A stretch of DNA of 64,000 nt from Ostrinia nubilalis (Eukaryota > Arthropoda > Insecta > Lepidoptera > Crambidae). Numbering within the stretch: the stretch's first letter is position 1; the number at the start of each line of letters is the position of its first letter. The DNA lies in contig NC_087095.1 of NCBI RefSeq assembly GCF_963855985.1, positions 72,001 through 136,000 on the forward strand, read 5' to 3'. The notes under the pieces were generated by a model. It was not told the origin of the DNA. It did no database searches and was given only the letters and a program-made list of their open reading frames with translations. Positions 42,211-53,341 of the stretch are shown here, in pieces. The position numbers and the translations under genes are program-made.

Positions 42211-42426
42211 GTCAAAGTTACGCGTCGTGTCACAACGCTTATAATAAAAATGTACGAGCACTTACACAAAATAGTTGTTACAACCAACCTTGTGTTGGGT
42301 CTAATTCTCGTCACTACACTGCACAACTTAAAATAATTACGTTTTTTGTCGGTAAAAACGTCCTGGTGACGTCACTTAAGCATTTTTCTTATACTGCGTG
42401 CGGTCGTTGCGCGTGCGCACAAAGGA

Positions 42427-42589
42427 ATGAGACCGCTCTGACACCGAGCCCACAGCGTGGTAGGGGTGGGGTTGCCCGCTCTTTTGTTTTTTACTACTAC
42501 TGCGCTGAATATTGTGTGCGGATTGGCTTGTCGTACAGGGGTACTACTACACGGTAAAATAAATCTCGGAGGCGAAAGCAGGATAATGT
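42427..42589 (+). repeat. inverted second copy of the 37.5-kb block
   Basis: atgagaccgctctgacaccg through tactacacggtaaaataaat is the reverse complement of 37533-37668. The adjoining ctcggaggcgaaagcaggat corresponds to 37811-37853 rather than to the 66-bp arm. The plus-strand open frame 42195-42557 that overlaps it is not thought to be coding. Confidence 0.8.
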
Positions 42590-42594
42590 GTTAT

Positions 42595-45235
42595 TATAAC
42601 CCGGATATTTGGGTTTGGTTTTGTTTATGAAATGATCAGCAAATCAAATTATCGTGATTTGATGTTACGATAGCGGTTATGTGCTACCGCCGATATTGGC
42701 TTGGCTGCGCTACTTTCTAATGACACATTGACGACTTAACCACATTTGCTATTCATTGAATTTCTTTCTACTATCCCCTTGAAGTCTGCTACAACTGAAT
42801 ATTCAGTACCCAACACATTGAAAGAGGATTCCAATCAAGGCATCTGAAAATACATATAAAATGAAATTGCATAAAAGTGATCGTAAGAGTGGCAGAACGA
42901 CTTCATTGAAAAGAATTGGACAGAAATGGAAAAGTTTGGAAAAAGCAAGATGAGGGAAAGCAAAGGGAAAGTTACGGAAAAGTCGAACGCTCTGCCCGGG
43001 CGCGGCCGAGGTGTGGCGCAGGACATGTCAAACTATGTTTCACTCTAGTCTCGCTATTGGGAAACTTTTCTCTTCCATCTTTTATTATTTTCTTCCTTAA
43101 ATAGGAAATCCCAGGTGAGTAGGTACCGTTTGCAATCGGCAATCAGCGAAATAACATACTCCGTAATATGTCAGGTGGCGTGATTCCGATGGCATGTTAT
43201 GACGTGTCTTCGATATCTCATTTTTCAAATTACTTTTCCTAGTAAAATTGGGAACGTGAGACATAAAGTGGATATCTTTTTGGTACTCCCCGCGGTGTGA
43301 CGCAAAGCCTTTAATCCATTAAGTTGCATAAAAAATCTTTAATTTGACCCGAACTCTGTCCGCTAATCCGTTTATCCTTTTTTGTTTCGCACTAGGCAAC
43401 TGCGAGGCTACTCGTTTATTTATAACTCATTGAGTTAGGTATTAAACCTTTTTGGATATTGTGTAAAAGGTCGGATAAGCTGCGAACAAAACATGGATAA
43501 AGTTCCTTTTTATGTTCTGTTAAAGTAAGCTTCTTTGATGTAAGAATACATTTGGAGAATACGGTTACTAAAAGCTGCAACTTGGTTTTCCCTCTTCACT
43601 TCGAGGAGTTCTAGATGAAAAGATGTTTTTTTTTTTACCTACGGTGATTTAATATGGACAAAATCCATCAAGGGTTATAAAAAACACACAATCACATTCC
43701 ACCGTTCATTGTGACCACGGCTGCAGCATAATCGTAGCAGCCAAAACGTCAAGCCGTGGCCCGTGAGTACATAATGTAACTTATTAATAAATGTCGCGTT
43801 AAGACCTGTGTCTTTCTATTTTAGTCCACCTTTCATTATTAAAATCCTAATTGTGACTAAAATTAGTAAGTCGATAAAACTTTCACGGTCACTACACTTA
43901 AATCTTAACTAATTTCTATGAAAGAGGTTTCGGCGAAACGTTTTTAAAAAATATTGTATAGCTTAGTTCAGCAGATTTTTTTTTTATTATAATGGTGAAA
44001 GAATTTCGAAGCCTATTCAATAAACAAACAAAAGATAAATTTTTTCTCTTTATGATATTAGTGCATATTGTAGATAGCATAAGAAGTCAGATTAAAAGTA
44101 GTCTCTACTTGCATACCTAAAGTTAGACCCGCCGGTATCAATGTCGCTGCCACAAACTCGTAGAGACCAGTTGCCCGAACACGGCGCTTGGTTATACGTC
44201 CATGTATCGGACGCTAGCAGTTAGTCTGTGGTCCAGCAGGGAGCATATAAGAATGGCCAGGTAATTTAATTTCATTTTTTTACACACAACGAAGAAGTTA
44301 TCAATATTGTTAATGTATATGATCTTATGAAATAATAGCCGCGCGTACTCCTCAGCGACTGTGAAACCTGCGCTAGTCTAAACGTGGTAATCGTATTAAG
44401 AAGCACTCCAGCAGGGCGCGATTAAATATTGACGAGTTAGGATGAACCGCGCGCTATGAATCATCGCGCCCTGCGGCTCGTTCGTAAGTCGGGCCTGCAC
44501 TTTGTCTTGCCTTTGTCTCGAACTCGCTACATTATACACAAACAACAAAGCGGCTTACACTGAATAAAGTTTCATTACGAAAACGTTTGCTTATTATTAC
44601 ATTAAATCAACACGTTCCCTTAATTTCGCATACTTTGTTACTCGTAGTTCGCATAATATAAAACTGCTCCGAAATATTGATTCTGATTGGTGACACTATT
44701 GATTTCTTTTTTCCTACGATCTACTCATAGGCGGCTGTTTTTATATTAGCTGTATTTTCTCTATGTTCATATTTATAGTCGTAATTAAGTGTAAAAGTTC
44801 GGCCAAGCCAACGCGTGCAGGCCGCGTGCACGATGGCGATCAGATGTCGTGTAAGAATTAGTAGCGATGCGTTTACAATGCGTTTGGTCAAAGCTTAAGA
44901 CTAAGTATCTAATTTGTACAAACAAAATTTCCCAAGATTGCGTGTTGTTGCTTCATTGGTGCAGGCCCGGATTTCCCCGAGGTTGGTAATAGTTTAAGCA
45001 AACGGGAAACGTATTTGCCACGCCATATGAGCATTTATAGAGCTCAGAGTATTGATGCTATCTTTAACGACTTTCATGGAAGTAAATAACATTTAATGAT
45101 ACAGGTAGATCTACCTAATTCTAGCTGTTTGTCGAGACTGTATGTACATGCGTAGATACGATACAATAAAATTTAAATGCAGTTTATTTTCTACGTTGGC
45201 AGGTACACTAATTTTCAAGTCCTTTTGAATTGAGT
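42595..45235. other. non-coding stretch
   Basis: No supported gene or mobile element. A GC-rich patch lies near 42990-43020. Long minus/plus frames at 42835-43026 and 42916-43104 overlap one another and lack domains. Confidence 0.35.
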
Positions 45236-45244
45236 TTCTTAAAC

Positions 45245-45325
45245 ATTTAAGTACCCATAGTACAAGCTTTGCTTAGTTTGGGACTAGAAGCGCAGTGTAA
45301 AATGTCCAAGGATATTTATAAAAAA
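45245..45325 (+). mobile_element. SINE 3'-part fragment
   Basis: gtacccatagtacaagcttt gcttagtttgggactagaag matches the 3' body of the SINE at 38.9 kb and 63.3 kb, ending in ggatatttata and an A run. Confidence 0.65.
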
Positions 45326-45329
45326 AAAA

Positions 45330-46125
45330 GGTTTACATTTTCTTTTCTTATGTAAAAAAAAAACCTACAATAAGTTCTAGCTTTCTAGACTTCGCAGTTC
45401 ATGCAATAGATAATTTAGTTTACTTAATTTAGCTCGACTTTATTTCATTGTTAACATAAAACTGAAAAAAACCTGTTTAAATATACAATATAATCATAGA
45501 GTTGGAGTTGCTGTGCTCGGAATGCAGATCCAGTGCCGGAGGAGCCGCGCCTGCTCTTTGTCTTTTGCTTGCGCCGTAAATTCGGACATCGGATAATACT
45601 TCACAAACTAATTAAAACTAGAGCAAAGTAAGGAGCAAACAACGAGAAAAGGAGGGTGAATATTTTTATGCCATTAATACAAAAACCTTTGAGACTTAAG
45701 GTAAGTAGTAGACACTGCGATACTTTATGACTATAAATTTTAATGAAATAATATGAGATCGTGGTGAGATAGAGTATAGGTAAGCCACGTAACTTTTGTT
45801 TACAAACCTTACCGTTACTCAGTCTCACTAGCACGAAAGTTAAAGAACTTTTGTCAGTAACCACCAATCAATATGTTTTTTCTGATACAGGGTTATTTGT
45901 AAAAGACCAACAATTTTAGAATAATTTTAGAACTTATAGGAAAAACATTTTCATGATAATTTTGTTTTTATTGAATCATGTCAAAGACAACAGATGATAC
46001 GTCTTATGCGTCGCACTGTTTTTACCGTTTTATTTTTATGTGCGGTGAGATAAACGTTTCTTTATCGTTTTGAGTAGCGTTTCAATTTGGGTCGTTTTCT
46101 CCGCGTTTAAGGGTCAAGTTTGCGT
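45330..46125. other. non-coding stretch
   Basis: No supported feature. The minus-strand frame 45601-45867 is hydrophobic AT-rich sequence without a domain. Confidence 0.35.
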
Positions 46126-46129
46126 GAGG

Positions 46130-46290
46130 ACGAGGGCACTGGTATTCGGGTCCTCTCGTAAATAAAGTGTTCCCGGGTAATTGGGCCGGTGGCCCGGACG
46201 CCCCCGACGCCTGTCCGGTATAAACTCATTACGGATAAAGCTCGCTCGAGCTATTTATCATTATTTGTCAATGACGTTGTTCAGCGAGAA
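46130..46290. promoter_or_regulatory. GC-rich non-repeat island, candidate cis-regulatory element
   Basis: gcccggacgcccccgacgcc and neighbouring CG-rich text, with TTTAT/ATTACGG motifs at both sides. There is no ORF or transposon end. Function is inferred only. Confidence 0.2.
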
Positions 46291-46294
46291 CTTT

Positions 46295-47870
46295 GTTGGG
46301 TACTTCGGAAGTGTCGCTGAGCTCAGCCTCTTTCAGTAATAATCAAAACTTTAATTAACTTTGATGGACCGATGACGCTCTCAGTCATTGTTATTGTTTT
46401 CAGCTATTCAAACGTCAAGTCAAATTTTCAACTTTCATACAGCTTTTCACGGATTATTTATTGCAATAAACATTCACAATAGTAAAATGAAATTAAGTGA
46501 TCGTGAACCTATTACGAGATTTGCAATGCGCGTAGTAGAGCCAACCTGAGCTATAAGGCAGGTCGAACTGAGCCCAGTAAGCTGCATGCATAGTGCATAC
46601 CGCGACCTTAAAATCTTCAAAGTCAAAGTACACAATACTCAATCGTTGGTTGCTTTACCACATCAGCGCATTCTGCATTAGGTCTTACAATTAGGCCAAT
46701 TTCAACCGATTGAGTTTTGGTGGTAATTATGAAATAAATTTATAAAATTTGGAGCTAATATTTATCTTGCACGTCTCAACACATGAGCCAAATTTGACGT
46801 GTTAATTTAAAATAGTTTTTGAGTTGTGAGTGGTCAAATTTGGCTCCAAGTAGTTACACGATGCGGCGCGGCGGTCCCCTCGCTGGAACTTAGCTTAACA
46901 CGCTCCCGCATATATCTAAAATATCATCAGTGTTGATTTAGCCGATTTCTTCACTTTTTATTTATTTATTTTTGCTTTTCAACTATGAGTACACTATTGA
47001 AATTTAAAATACATACAACAACTAAAATGACATGTATAAGTGACCCATCACTTAAAGAAGTTCACACGAATCTAAGTTCGCGCGCGGCGCAATTTGAAAG
47101 CAGTCACGTTACTAATCACTCCGCGCACAAGTAAAGATTTTCGGTGTAAAAAAATGCCTTTCTAAGTAGTGCTATATACAGTCGTGTTGACATTTTGTCA
47201 AGCTTTGTAGTAATGAAAACGGTTTTCAAAAATACACATCCATTCGAAAAATATAAGAAGAAACAGTTTAACAATTTTACTCAACGATCTTATTTTGCGT
47301 CATACCAGGCCTCCGTCACTCGCCTATGCCGGCCGAGATAATTACCTACAGCGCGCGACAACTTCAAGTTGCAAATCAGTTAGGGCCGCCACGCGCCTGT
47401 GAGCACACGCGTATTTCTATCCACGCTCGGTCGATCATCGTCACAATCAAGGTTTATTGTTCCAAAAGCACTGATATCCTTCTTTAATGGAAAATCGTAA
47501 TATTTAGGAATAATAATTAATTGTAGTAATTTAAATAATTTAAAAAACTAAACTTTTTAAATAATTTTGAAATACTTATGACAAAAAACTGTAGCAAAAA
47601 AATTATTTTAGATATAAACATTAACTTTACTTCACCGTGTCTATTTTCCGACACTACACCTTTTAAAACTGTTCGTCCAATTTCGAATTATCGTAACACT
47701 GAAGTTTATTAATAGGTACCTTTAGAGATGGTACGATTATACAAACACCACTAGATTAAAGTTTACCAATCGTAAATACAATGCTTCTTAAAATTAAGTT
47801 TTTATTTATTTTACTTTGCTTATACAACCCTGCGCTTGAGCTGTGAGGTAGATCAATTCTGAACACAAAA
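46295..47870. other. non-coding stretch
   Basis: Short inverted segments around 46760-46850 (gagccaaatttgac / gtcaaatttggctc) suggest a small foldback. Nothing else is supported. Confidence 0.35.
46765..46850. repeat. small foldback
   Basis: gagccaaatttgacgtgtta pairs imperfectly with the later gagtggtcaaatttggctc. The unit is about 65-85 bp and could be a MITE remnant. Confidence 0.35.
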
Positions 47871-48194
47871 AAATTGCGCTCTTGTGAGCGTAGTAGTAAG
47901 GTGCGATTTCGAATGCACCATGTGCGTTAGATATTTTGTATTATTATTATTACCGTTAAAATGTCGGCATCTGATCCTACACAAAGGAGTGCAATTTCTG
48001 TTGCTACTATTATGTATTCTGTGGTCATACGCGAACGCCGCGCGCCGCCGAGCCGAGCAGCGAGCAGTGGTCAAGCGCTGAGTCATACGCCGCGCCGCGG
48101 ACAAGCCCTGAGTCATACGCAGCGGCCGCACACACGGGCCTTTCACGCGTGAGTAAAGTGGACATTTACACAGGAGCAGCGGACATACAGTACA

Positions 48195-49508
48195 ATGGCG
48201 GAAAAGTGTGCCAAATGTAGAAAAACTATCAATGATAGACGGATCCTTACTTGCTTCTATTGTAAAAAAACATATCATCTTCTATGTACAAATATGACAG
48301 AAAAAATGTTCAACTTAATTAAAGCGAAGAAAAGCAGTAAATGGAGCTGCCCAAAGTGCATTGAAAGTCGAAAAAATGAAGTGCCATCTACATCATCCGA
48401 AATCTCCACTAATGATGAACCCGCTCAAAGCTTTGTAACCAAGCGTAATAAACAGAAAACAAATATTCCCATTGAAAATTCATTTGAATCTTTGTGCTCG
48501 GATGAATCTATTGACGAGGATGAGTCATTTATGGATACAACTAAACTAAACAGAAGTTGTCCTGAGGTGGGACCAGATATTAAAGAAGAGTTGGAAGAAC
48601 TAAAAGCTAAAATAAACAGCTTAAAAGCAACGTTAAAAATGGCTGAAAATGAAATAGATAAATTAGTGCTCGAAAATAGTTCACTTAAACAACAAATAAA
48701 TAACTATGAAAAGAAAACTGATAAGTTAACTTATATATGCCGATCGACGCCAAAAAAGAACACGATCAAGAAAGGAAGGAAAAACTTAATTAAGACAAAC
48801 CTCAACTACACAAATTCTGACAACACAGGCAGTCATCACTGTTTTCAATCGAACAAGACACATAACGAAGAGGAAAAGTGCATTTCTTTGGAGAAAAATA
48901 AAGATGGAAATGTATCAAGAGACACCAGACAATTAGAAAAAAATACTGAAGATTCAAGGGACTCAAGCAAAGTTCATCATGTAGGGATTGAAGTTGAGAG
49001 AAAGGTATTGATATTAAGCGACGAACACGGTGCTGGCATACGTAATATACTGCAAAGTTTATTAGGTAGTAAATTTTTAGTAACTTCCATAATTAAACCA
49101 AATGCGCAATTAGACCAAATACTGTTATCTTGCCACACCCTAAGTAAGGATTTTACCAACTTGGACTACATTATCATAATAGCGGGCTCAAATGACAATG
49201 ACTCACTTCGTTTTCAATCACATCTATATTATCACTTATCCTTTCTCGCTAACACAAATGTTCTCGTTGGTGAGATCTTTCGAAATCAATTTTTAAATGT
49301 AAATCAACAAAATGAAACCATCCGTCTGATTTGTTCACAATTTGCTCATTCTAAATTCGTGCCTTTACAATTTGACAAACTATTATGGCAAAATTATAAG
49401 TTATGCATAGGTAGATTGGTGTTGAGGGAGATTCTTGGTATTGATTATAGAAATAATTGGTTAAAATATATTCAAAATAGGACTCAAATGGTATACCAAT
49501 CAAACTAA
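48195..49508 (+). CDS. LINE ORF1: PHD finger, coiled coil, SGNH-like domain (element B)
   Basis: 437 residues from an ATG in the context tacaATGGCG. A complete C4HC3 PHD finger occupies 5-55 (C5, C8, C20, C23, H28, C31, C52, C55, with the usual Trp50 before the last pair). An acidic linker is followed by a coiled coil at about 128-178 (EELEELKAKINSLKATL) and a basic stretch (KKNTIKKGRKN) at about 187-197. The SGNH-like domain starts near 269 (KVLILSDEHGAG) and includes AGSND at 330-334. ORF1 proteins of CR1-type LINEs bind the element RNA; the PHD and esterase-like domains are known from this group. The TAA at 49506 is followed immediately by ATG in the same frame, and the frame continues 57 codons to ...FFRE-stop at 49682. 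Compared with element A, the TAA is therefore probably a nonsense mutation and the native ORF1 ends at 49682. Confidence 0.85.
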   Translation: MAEKCAKCRKTINDRRILTCFYCKKTYHLLCTNMTEKMFNLIKAKKSSKWSCPKCIESRKNEVPSTSSEISTNDEPAQSFVTKRNKQKTNIPIENSFESLCSDESIDEDESFMDTTKLNRSCPEVGPDIKEELEELKAKINSLKATLKMAENEIDKLVLENSSLKQQINNYEKKTDKLTYICRSTPKKNTIKKGRKNLIKTNLNYTNSDNTGSHHCFQSNKTHNEEEKCISLEKNKDGNVSRDTRQLEKNTEDSRDSSKVHHVGIEVERKVLILSDEHGAGIRNILQSLLGSKFLVTSIIKPNAQLDQILLSCHTLSKDFTNLDYIIIIAGSNDNDSLRFQSHLYYHLSFLANTNVLVGEIFRNQFLNVNQQNETIRLICSQFAHSKFVPLQFDKLLWQNYKLCIGRLVLREILGIDYRNNWLKYIQNRTQMVYQSN

Positions 49509-49682
49509 ATGCAAGCAGTCAGGAAACTAACTGACATAGCCAATAATTCGACCGTAATTCGTAAAGTTCAGCCCACTATTCCATACTTATTTAACCGGAT
49601 GAAACTTAATCAAACATTAAGTACCGATACCCAAGAAACAGCTAGTATTAATCGTAATCAATCTGATTTTTTTCGTGAATAA
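49509..49682 (+). pseudogene. in-frame C-terminal extension of LINE ORF1 (element B)
   Basis: Starting with ATG right after the ORF1 TAA and in the same frame, 57 codons run to TAA at 49680-49682. They end D-F-F-R-E, which parallels K-F-F-R-N-E at the end of element A ORF1. This parallel shows it is the natural ORF1 C-terminus, now separated by one stop codon, or reached by readthrough or reinitiation. The last codons overlap ORF2. Confidence 0.7.
49668..49676 (+). promoter_or_regulatory. candidate +1 ribosomal frameshift site (TTT TTT CGT), element B
   Basis: In ORF1 frame: GAT TTT TTT CGT GAA TAA. ORF2 is in the +1 frame (TTT TTC GTG AAT AAA ATA) and is open from about 49621 with no ATG until well inside the endonuclease. 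The heptad and frame relation are the same as in element A, although the flanking sequences differ. The mechanism is inferred. Confidence 0.5.
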
Positions 49683-50907
49683 AATAAAGAGTTTTAATTT
49701 ACTGCACTTAAACGCACAAAGTATTAAATCTAAGGTAGACCAACTTGAATTATTAATAGAAGAAAAAAACATTGATGTATGCTGTTTCAGTGAGACTTTC
49801 TTAAAAGAAGAGGAAGTTGATATTTTCCAAATAAACGGGTACAAAAAAGTTGCTCACTTCTGTCGTAAACGGAAAAAAAGAGGTGGTGTTGCTATTTACG
49901 CAAAAAATGCAATAGTCTGCCGTGAAATAGATTGGATATCAAAAATGTCTGTAGAATCTTATTTTGAATGTTGTGGTGCTGTAATATCTGGTCTTAACTA
50001 CTTAGTAATATGCATTTATAGAACGCCAAACAGCAATTTGGATCTTTTTTTGACTAACATGGAATGTTTGCTCCGTAAAATAACTATTAGGACTAGAAAT
50101 AATTTCAAAAATATTTTCATTTTGGGCGACTTCAACGTTAACATACTAGAAAAAAATAAAAAAAGTGAATCTTTTTTGAACATGTTTAGATCTTACAAAT
50201 TGCATGCTACCATTGAGACACCAACAAGAGTTACTAATCACTCTCAAACATGCATAGACAATATTATTACTAATATAAAAAAATACCAAGTTGAAGTATT
50301 GGATGTAGGATTGTCAGATCATACATGTCAATTAATGACAATTGCCGCAAATCGAAGCTTCTATGAAAAGTCGTGGTACATTTATAAATATTCGGATAGG
50401 TGTTTGGAAATATTTTTGAAATACATATCTCAATTTAATTTCAAAGATGTTTATATGGAAGTAAATCCAAATTATGCATACAAAAATTTTTTTGATATAT
50501 TTGAACTTGTTTTTAAACTCTGTATCCCAATCGCTAAAATAAAAATGACATACAATAAATCTCCAAATTGGAAAACAAAAGGAATATCAGTAGCTAGCAA
50601 AAATAAAAGAAAATTATATTTACAGCATAGGAAAAGAAATTGTCTAGCCTCAAAAATCATTTATAAAAAATACTGTAAAATCTTGAAATCAGTAACAAGA
50701 CAATCAAAAAGAAATACAAATAATAGATATATAAATCGCAGTGAGAATAAAAGTAAAGCTACGTGGCAAGTAATAAAACAAAACACAACAAAAATAAATA
50801 CAATAAATGAAACAATACATACTATAAAAAAGGACAATGAATTAATTAACAATCCATATGACATAGCCAAATCATTAAATGACCATTTTATTAATACAAA
50901 TAATTAA
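49675..50907 (+). pseudogene. LINE ORF2 5' part: APE endonuclease (element B)
   Basis: The open segment begins at a GTG in the +1 frame relative to ORF1. It encodes LLHLNAQSIKSK (endonuclease N-terminal Asn motif), CFSETF (catalytic Glu), KRGGVAIYAKN, ICIYRTPNS, LGDFNVN (Asp/Asn) and LSDHTCQ (Asp-His). The endonuclease looks chemically intact. The linker to RT follows and is cut by an in-frame TAA at 50905-50907. No AUG precedes the conserved motifs, so initiation at an ordinary AUG would give an inactive protein. Confidence 0.85.
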
Positions 50908-52060
50908 CAATTGACTAAATCAAACTGTACATACAAACCTCTAATCAACTCAAGTTTAGACAGCATTTTTATGACTCCTGTTACTGTCTCTGAAGTAAAA
51001 AACATCGTAAGAGAGTTTAAAAACAAAAAAAGTACAGGTTACGATAAAATACCAATGACATTAATTAAATCCAGTATAGACTTTATAGCTGAACCTCTTG
51101 CCCATATAATAAACTTAATGTTTGAAACGGGAATATTTCCAGATGATCTGAAAAAAGCTCTGGTAAAACCTCTCCACAAAAAAGGACCAAAGGACGAACA
51201 CGAAAATTACAGACCTATAGCATTATTACCTAACTTTTCTAAATTATTCGAGAAGATAATAGCAAAAAGGTTAACAGCATATTTAAATAAAAATAATATC
51301 TTAAGTACTAACCAATTTGGATTCCAAAAAGGAAAAAATACAACAATAGCTATATATAACATTTTACAGAAAATATGGACAGATATTGACAATAAAAAAA
51401 CCTGCATTGGATTGTTCCTAGACTTGTCTAAAGCCTTTGACTGTGTGGTACATGACATATTATTAAAACAACTCAATCATATAGGTATACGAGGGAATGC
51501 CCTTAATCTTTTAGAATCTTATCTGACAAACAGATTTCAAGCGACAATCTTAGACACATATGATGAAAATACTAAGACAATCAAGCAGGTGCAGTCTAAT
51601 TTTGAAAAAATAATTCTAGGCGTACCGCAAGGCAGTGTATTGGGTGGGACCTCTCCTATTTCTGATATATATCAATGAGCTTCCCTTAATAGCCAGTCAC
51701 CTGTGCGTCATGTATGCTGATGATGCCTCAATATTTATATCTAAGGAGGGATTGGATGATGGTGGTTTTGTTGATGAAATATACAATACGCTAAATAGGG
51801 TTATAAATTGGTTAGCATCTATAAATTTGAAAGTAAATTTAGGAAAGACCAAATTTGTTGAATTTAAGAACTACAAAAAAGAACCACTACAATTTAATGT
51901 TAATATAAAAGGAACGAAAATTGAACAAGTTAGTGATACACGATTTTTGGGAGTCACTGTTGATACAAATTTAAATTGGAAAGCACATATCGAATCCATT
52001 AATAAAAGAATCTCTAGTAGTTGTTATGCTATCTCAATATTGACAAATATAATCATCAAT
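50908..52060 (+). pseudogene. LINE ORF2 middle part: reverse transcriptase (element B)
   Basis: Same frame as the endonuclease part after one nonsense codon. RT motifs: KKSTGYDKIP, LVKPLHKKG, YRPIALLPNFSK, LFLDLSKAFDCV (motif A, Asp), GVPQGSVLG. Near 51640 a 4-bp tandem duplication (TGGG TGGG) shifts the frame. The continuation at 51641-52060 carries PLLFLIYINELPL and MYADDAS (motif C, Asp-Asp), then LGVTVDTNLNWKAHI. A second small indel near 52050 shifts the frame again before the transposon insertion at 52096. The catalytic residues are still present, but the gene is dead as a single ORF. Confidence 0.85.
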
Positions 52061-52278
52061 TGACGTTGCGAAAAACGCTTACTATGGATATGTGTAGGGG
52101 AGGGTGGGGGAATTGCGGACGCTGAAGGGAAATAACGCACAACATTCGTACTATTAGTAATAATCAGTTTGTCTTTATTAATTATTAATCTTTAGTTAAA
52201 CATCTACAAAAACAGTTATGCTTATTAAACGAGATCAATCAACAAATGGAATATTTTTAGCAAAAACAAAACCTTGTC

Positions 52279-52345
52279 TGTCCGTAATTACCCGCAGCGC
52301 TCGGGGTAAATTCGGACTAACCCTGGGTTAATTACGGACAGGTCC
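52279..52345. repeat. internal copies of the TIR-related motif TCCGnAnTTACCC
   Basis: Within the pogo-like element gtccgtaattacccgc, cggggtaaattcggac and gggttaattacggac repeat the terminal motif in both orientations. Further copies lie at 52755-52810, including a perfect-looking palindrome centred on CGGACGTCCG, and at 53133-53160. They could be transposase binding sites. Confidence 0.55.
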
Positions 52346-52348
52346 ACA

Positions 52349-52909
52349 TCACAAACAAAAATCACAAGTAAAGCCTTTAAAAGAACTTCCTGCAGTGCAG
52401 TTCTCATGTGCCCACTCGTTATACTTTAAACACCTAATCCAGTCTTCGGCGGGTGGATGAACGTACTTTTCCTGACAATAAATGCAAAAGTAATCAACAT
52501 TTCCTTCATTTTCAAAATTATTTAGATTTCTTACACCCTTTGATCCTTTTCCTGTAGAAAGTTTTGAATTTTTTAGCTTATTAGATGTAGTTTTATTTTG
52601 ATTTTCTTGGGCTTTTCTTTTCTTGTCTAATTTCTTTTGTTCCTTTTTTTCTAGATTCTTTTTTTCTGGTGTGCTGGTAAAAATGATGGAATGATTTTTG
52701 TTTACTGCCCGTTTGTACCAGTTATTGGTAAATTTTAAAATAGTTTTTCGAATTAGGGGTAATTGCGGACGTCCGTATTTACCCCGCAAGGCTTGTCCGC
52801 AATTAACCCAATTGGGTATTTTTAAATCAAAGAGATAAATTTGTAAGTGATGAAAATATTCCATAAAAAGAAACATTGGCGATTCAAACTCCATTGACAA
52901 AGCTATCAA
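52349..52909 (-). pseudogene. C-terminal fragment of a pogo-type transposase with a damaged PHD-like finger
   Basis: An open frame of 186 residues on the minus strand. The N-terminal part includes LRGKYGRPQLPL, followed by a Lys/Glu-rich linker at about 100-130. A Cys-rich finger lies at 142-186: CIYC ... EDWIRCLKY ... WAHENC ... FTCDFC. This finger type (E-D-W-I-x-C-x2-C, H-x2-C) is found at the C-terminus of insect DDE/pogo-like proteins. Here the fourth ligand is Tyr in place of Cys (C-L-K-Y), so zinc binding is probably impaired. No DDE catalytic core is present, so it is a relic. An alternative is a domesticated fragment, but no splice signals support that. Confidence 0.6.
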
Positions 52910-53174
52910 TAGATAATATAACTTTTTACCATCACTTAGTATTCAGACCAGTCCCTCAAATTAAAAAACACTAAAAATTAGATCAATATACACTTTTTTT
53001 TTAAATTTTACCTACCTTTCAAACTGTGCGCAGCCGGCTGTCGTAAGTTTTTGCATGGCACTAAAATGACAGGAAGAAACAGATGACAGCACCGGGCTGC
53101 CGCGGGGGGGAGGGATTAAGTAGGTACTTGCTAGTCCGTATTTACCCCGCGTCCGCAATTCCCCCATCCTCCCC

Positions 53175-53341
53175 TACCCCCTCTTGACTTATGGCATAAT
53201 TTTTTGGGGTAACTCTGTAAATGTTGAGTCCACTTTTATACTCCAAAAAAAAAATGTCTGCGTATTATGTATAATATAAATAAATATGTATCATTAAGAA
53301 ATGTATTCAAAGACTATAAATTCTTAACTGTGACGTGTATA
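53175..53341 (+). pseudogene. LINE ORF2 fragment between the two transposons (element B)
   Basis: Resumes in frame right after the TA: LLTYGIIFWGNSVNVES, matching LLRYAVILWGNSS of element A ORF2. It runs through a frame-disturbed segment to KFLTVTCI, where the palindromic composite is inserted. Confidence 0.8.

Larger units (their letters stand above)
52097..53174 (-). mobile_element. pogo-like DNA transposon (defective) inserted in LINE B, TA duplication
   Basis: Terminal inverted repeats of about 28 bp (ggggagggtgggggaattgc ggac / gtccgcaattcccccatcct cccc, one mismatch) are flanked by TA at 52095-52096 and 53175-53176. Removing the element and one TA restores the LINE frame: AYYGYV before, LLTYGIIFWG after. 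Length is 1078 bp, so it is internally deleted; only a C-terminal transposase-like fragment remains on the minus strand. TA duplication and the C-terminal zinc-finger type fit a Tc1/mariner-pogo relative. Confidence 0.85.

Noticed and set aside
42195..42557. A 120-residue plus-strand frame
   Set aside because: It runs from the minisatellite into the duplicated ~130-bp block. The other copy of the block has no corresponding long frame in the same phase, and composition is not protein-like.
47853..48278. A 141-residue minus-strand frame
   Set aside because: It overlaps the 5' UTR and start of LINE B ORF1 on the opposite strand and has no recognisable domain.
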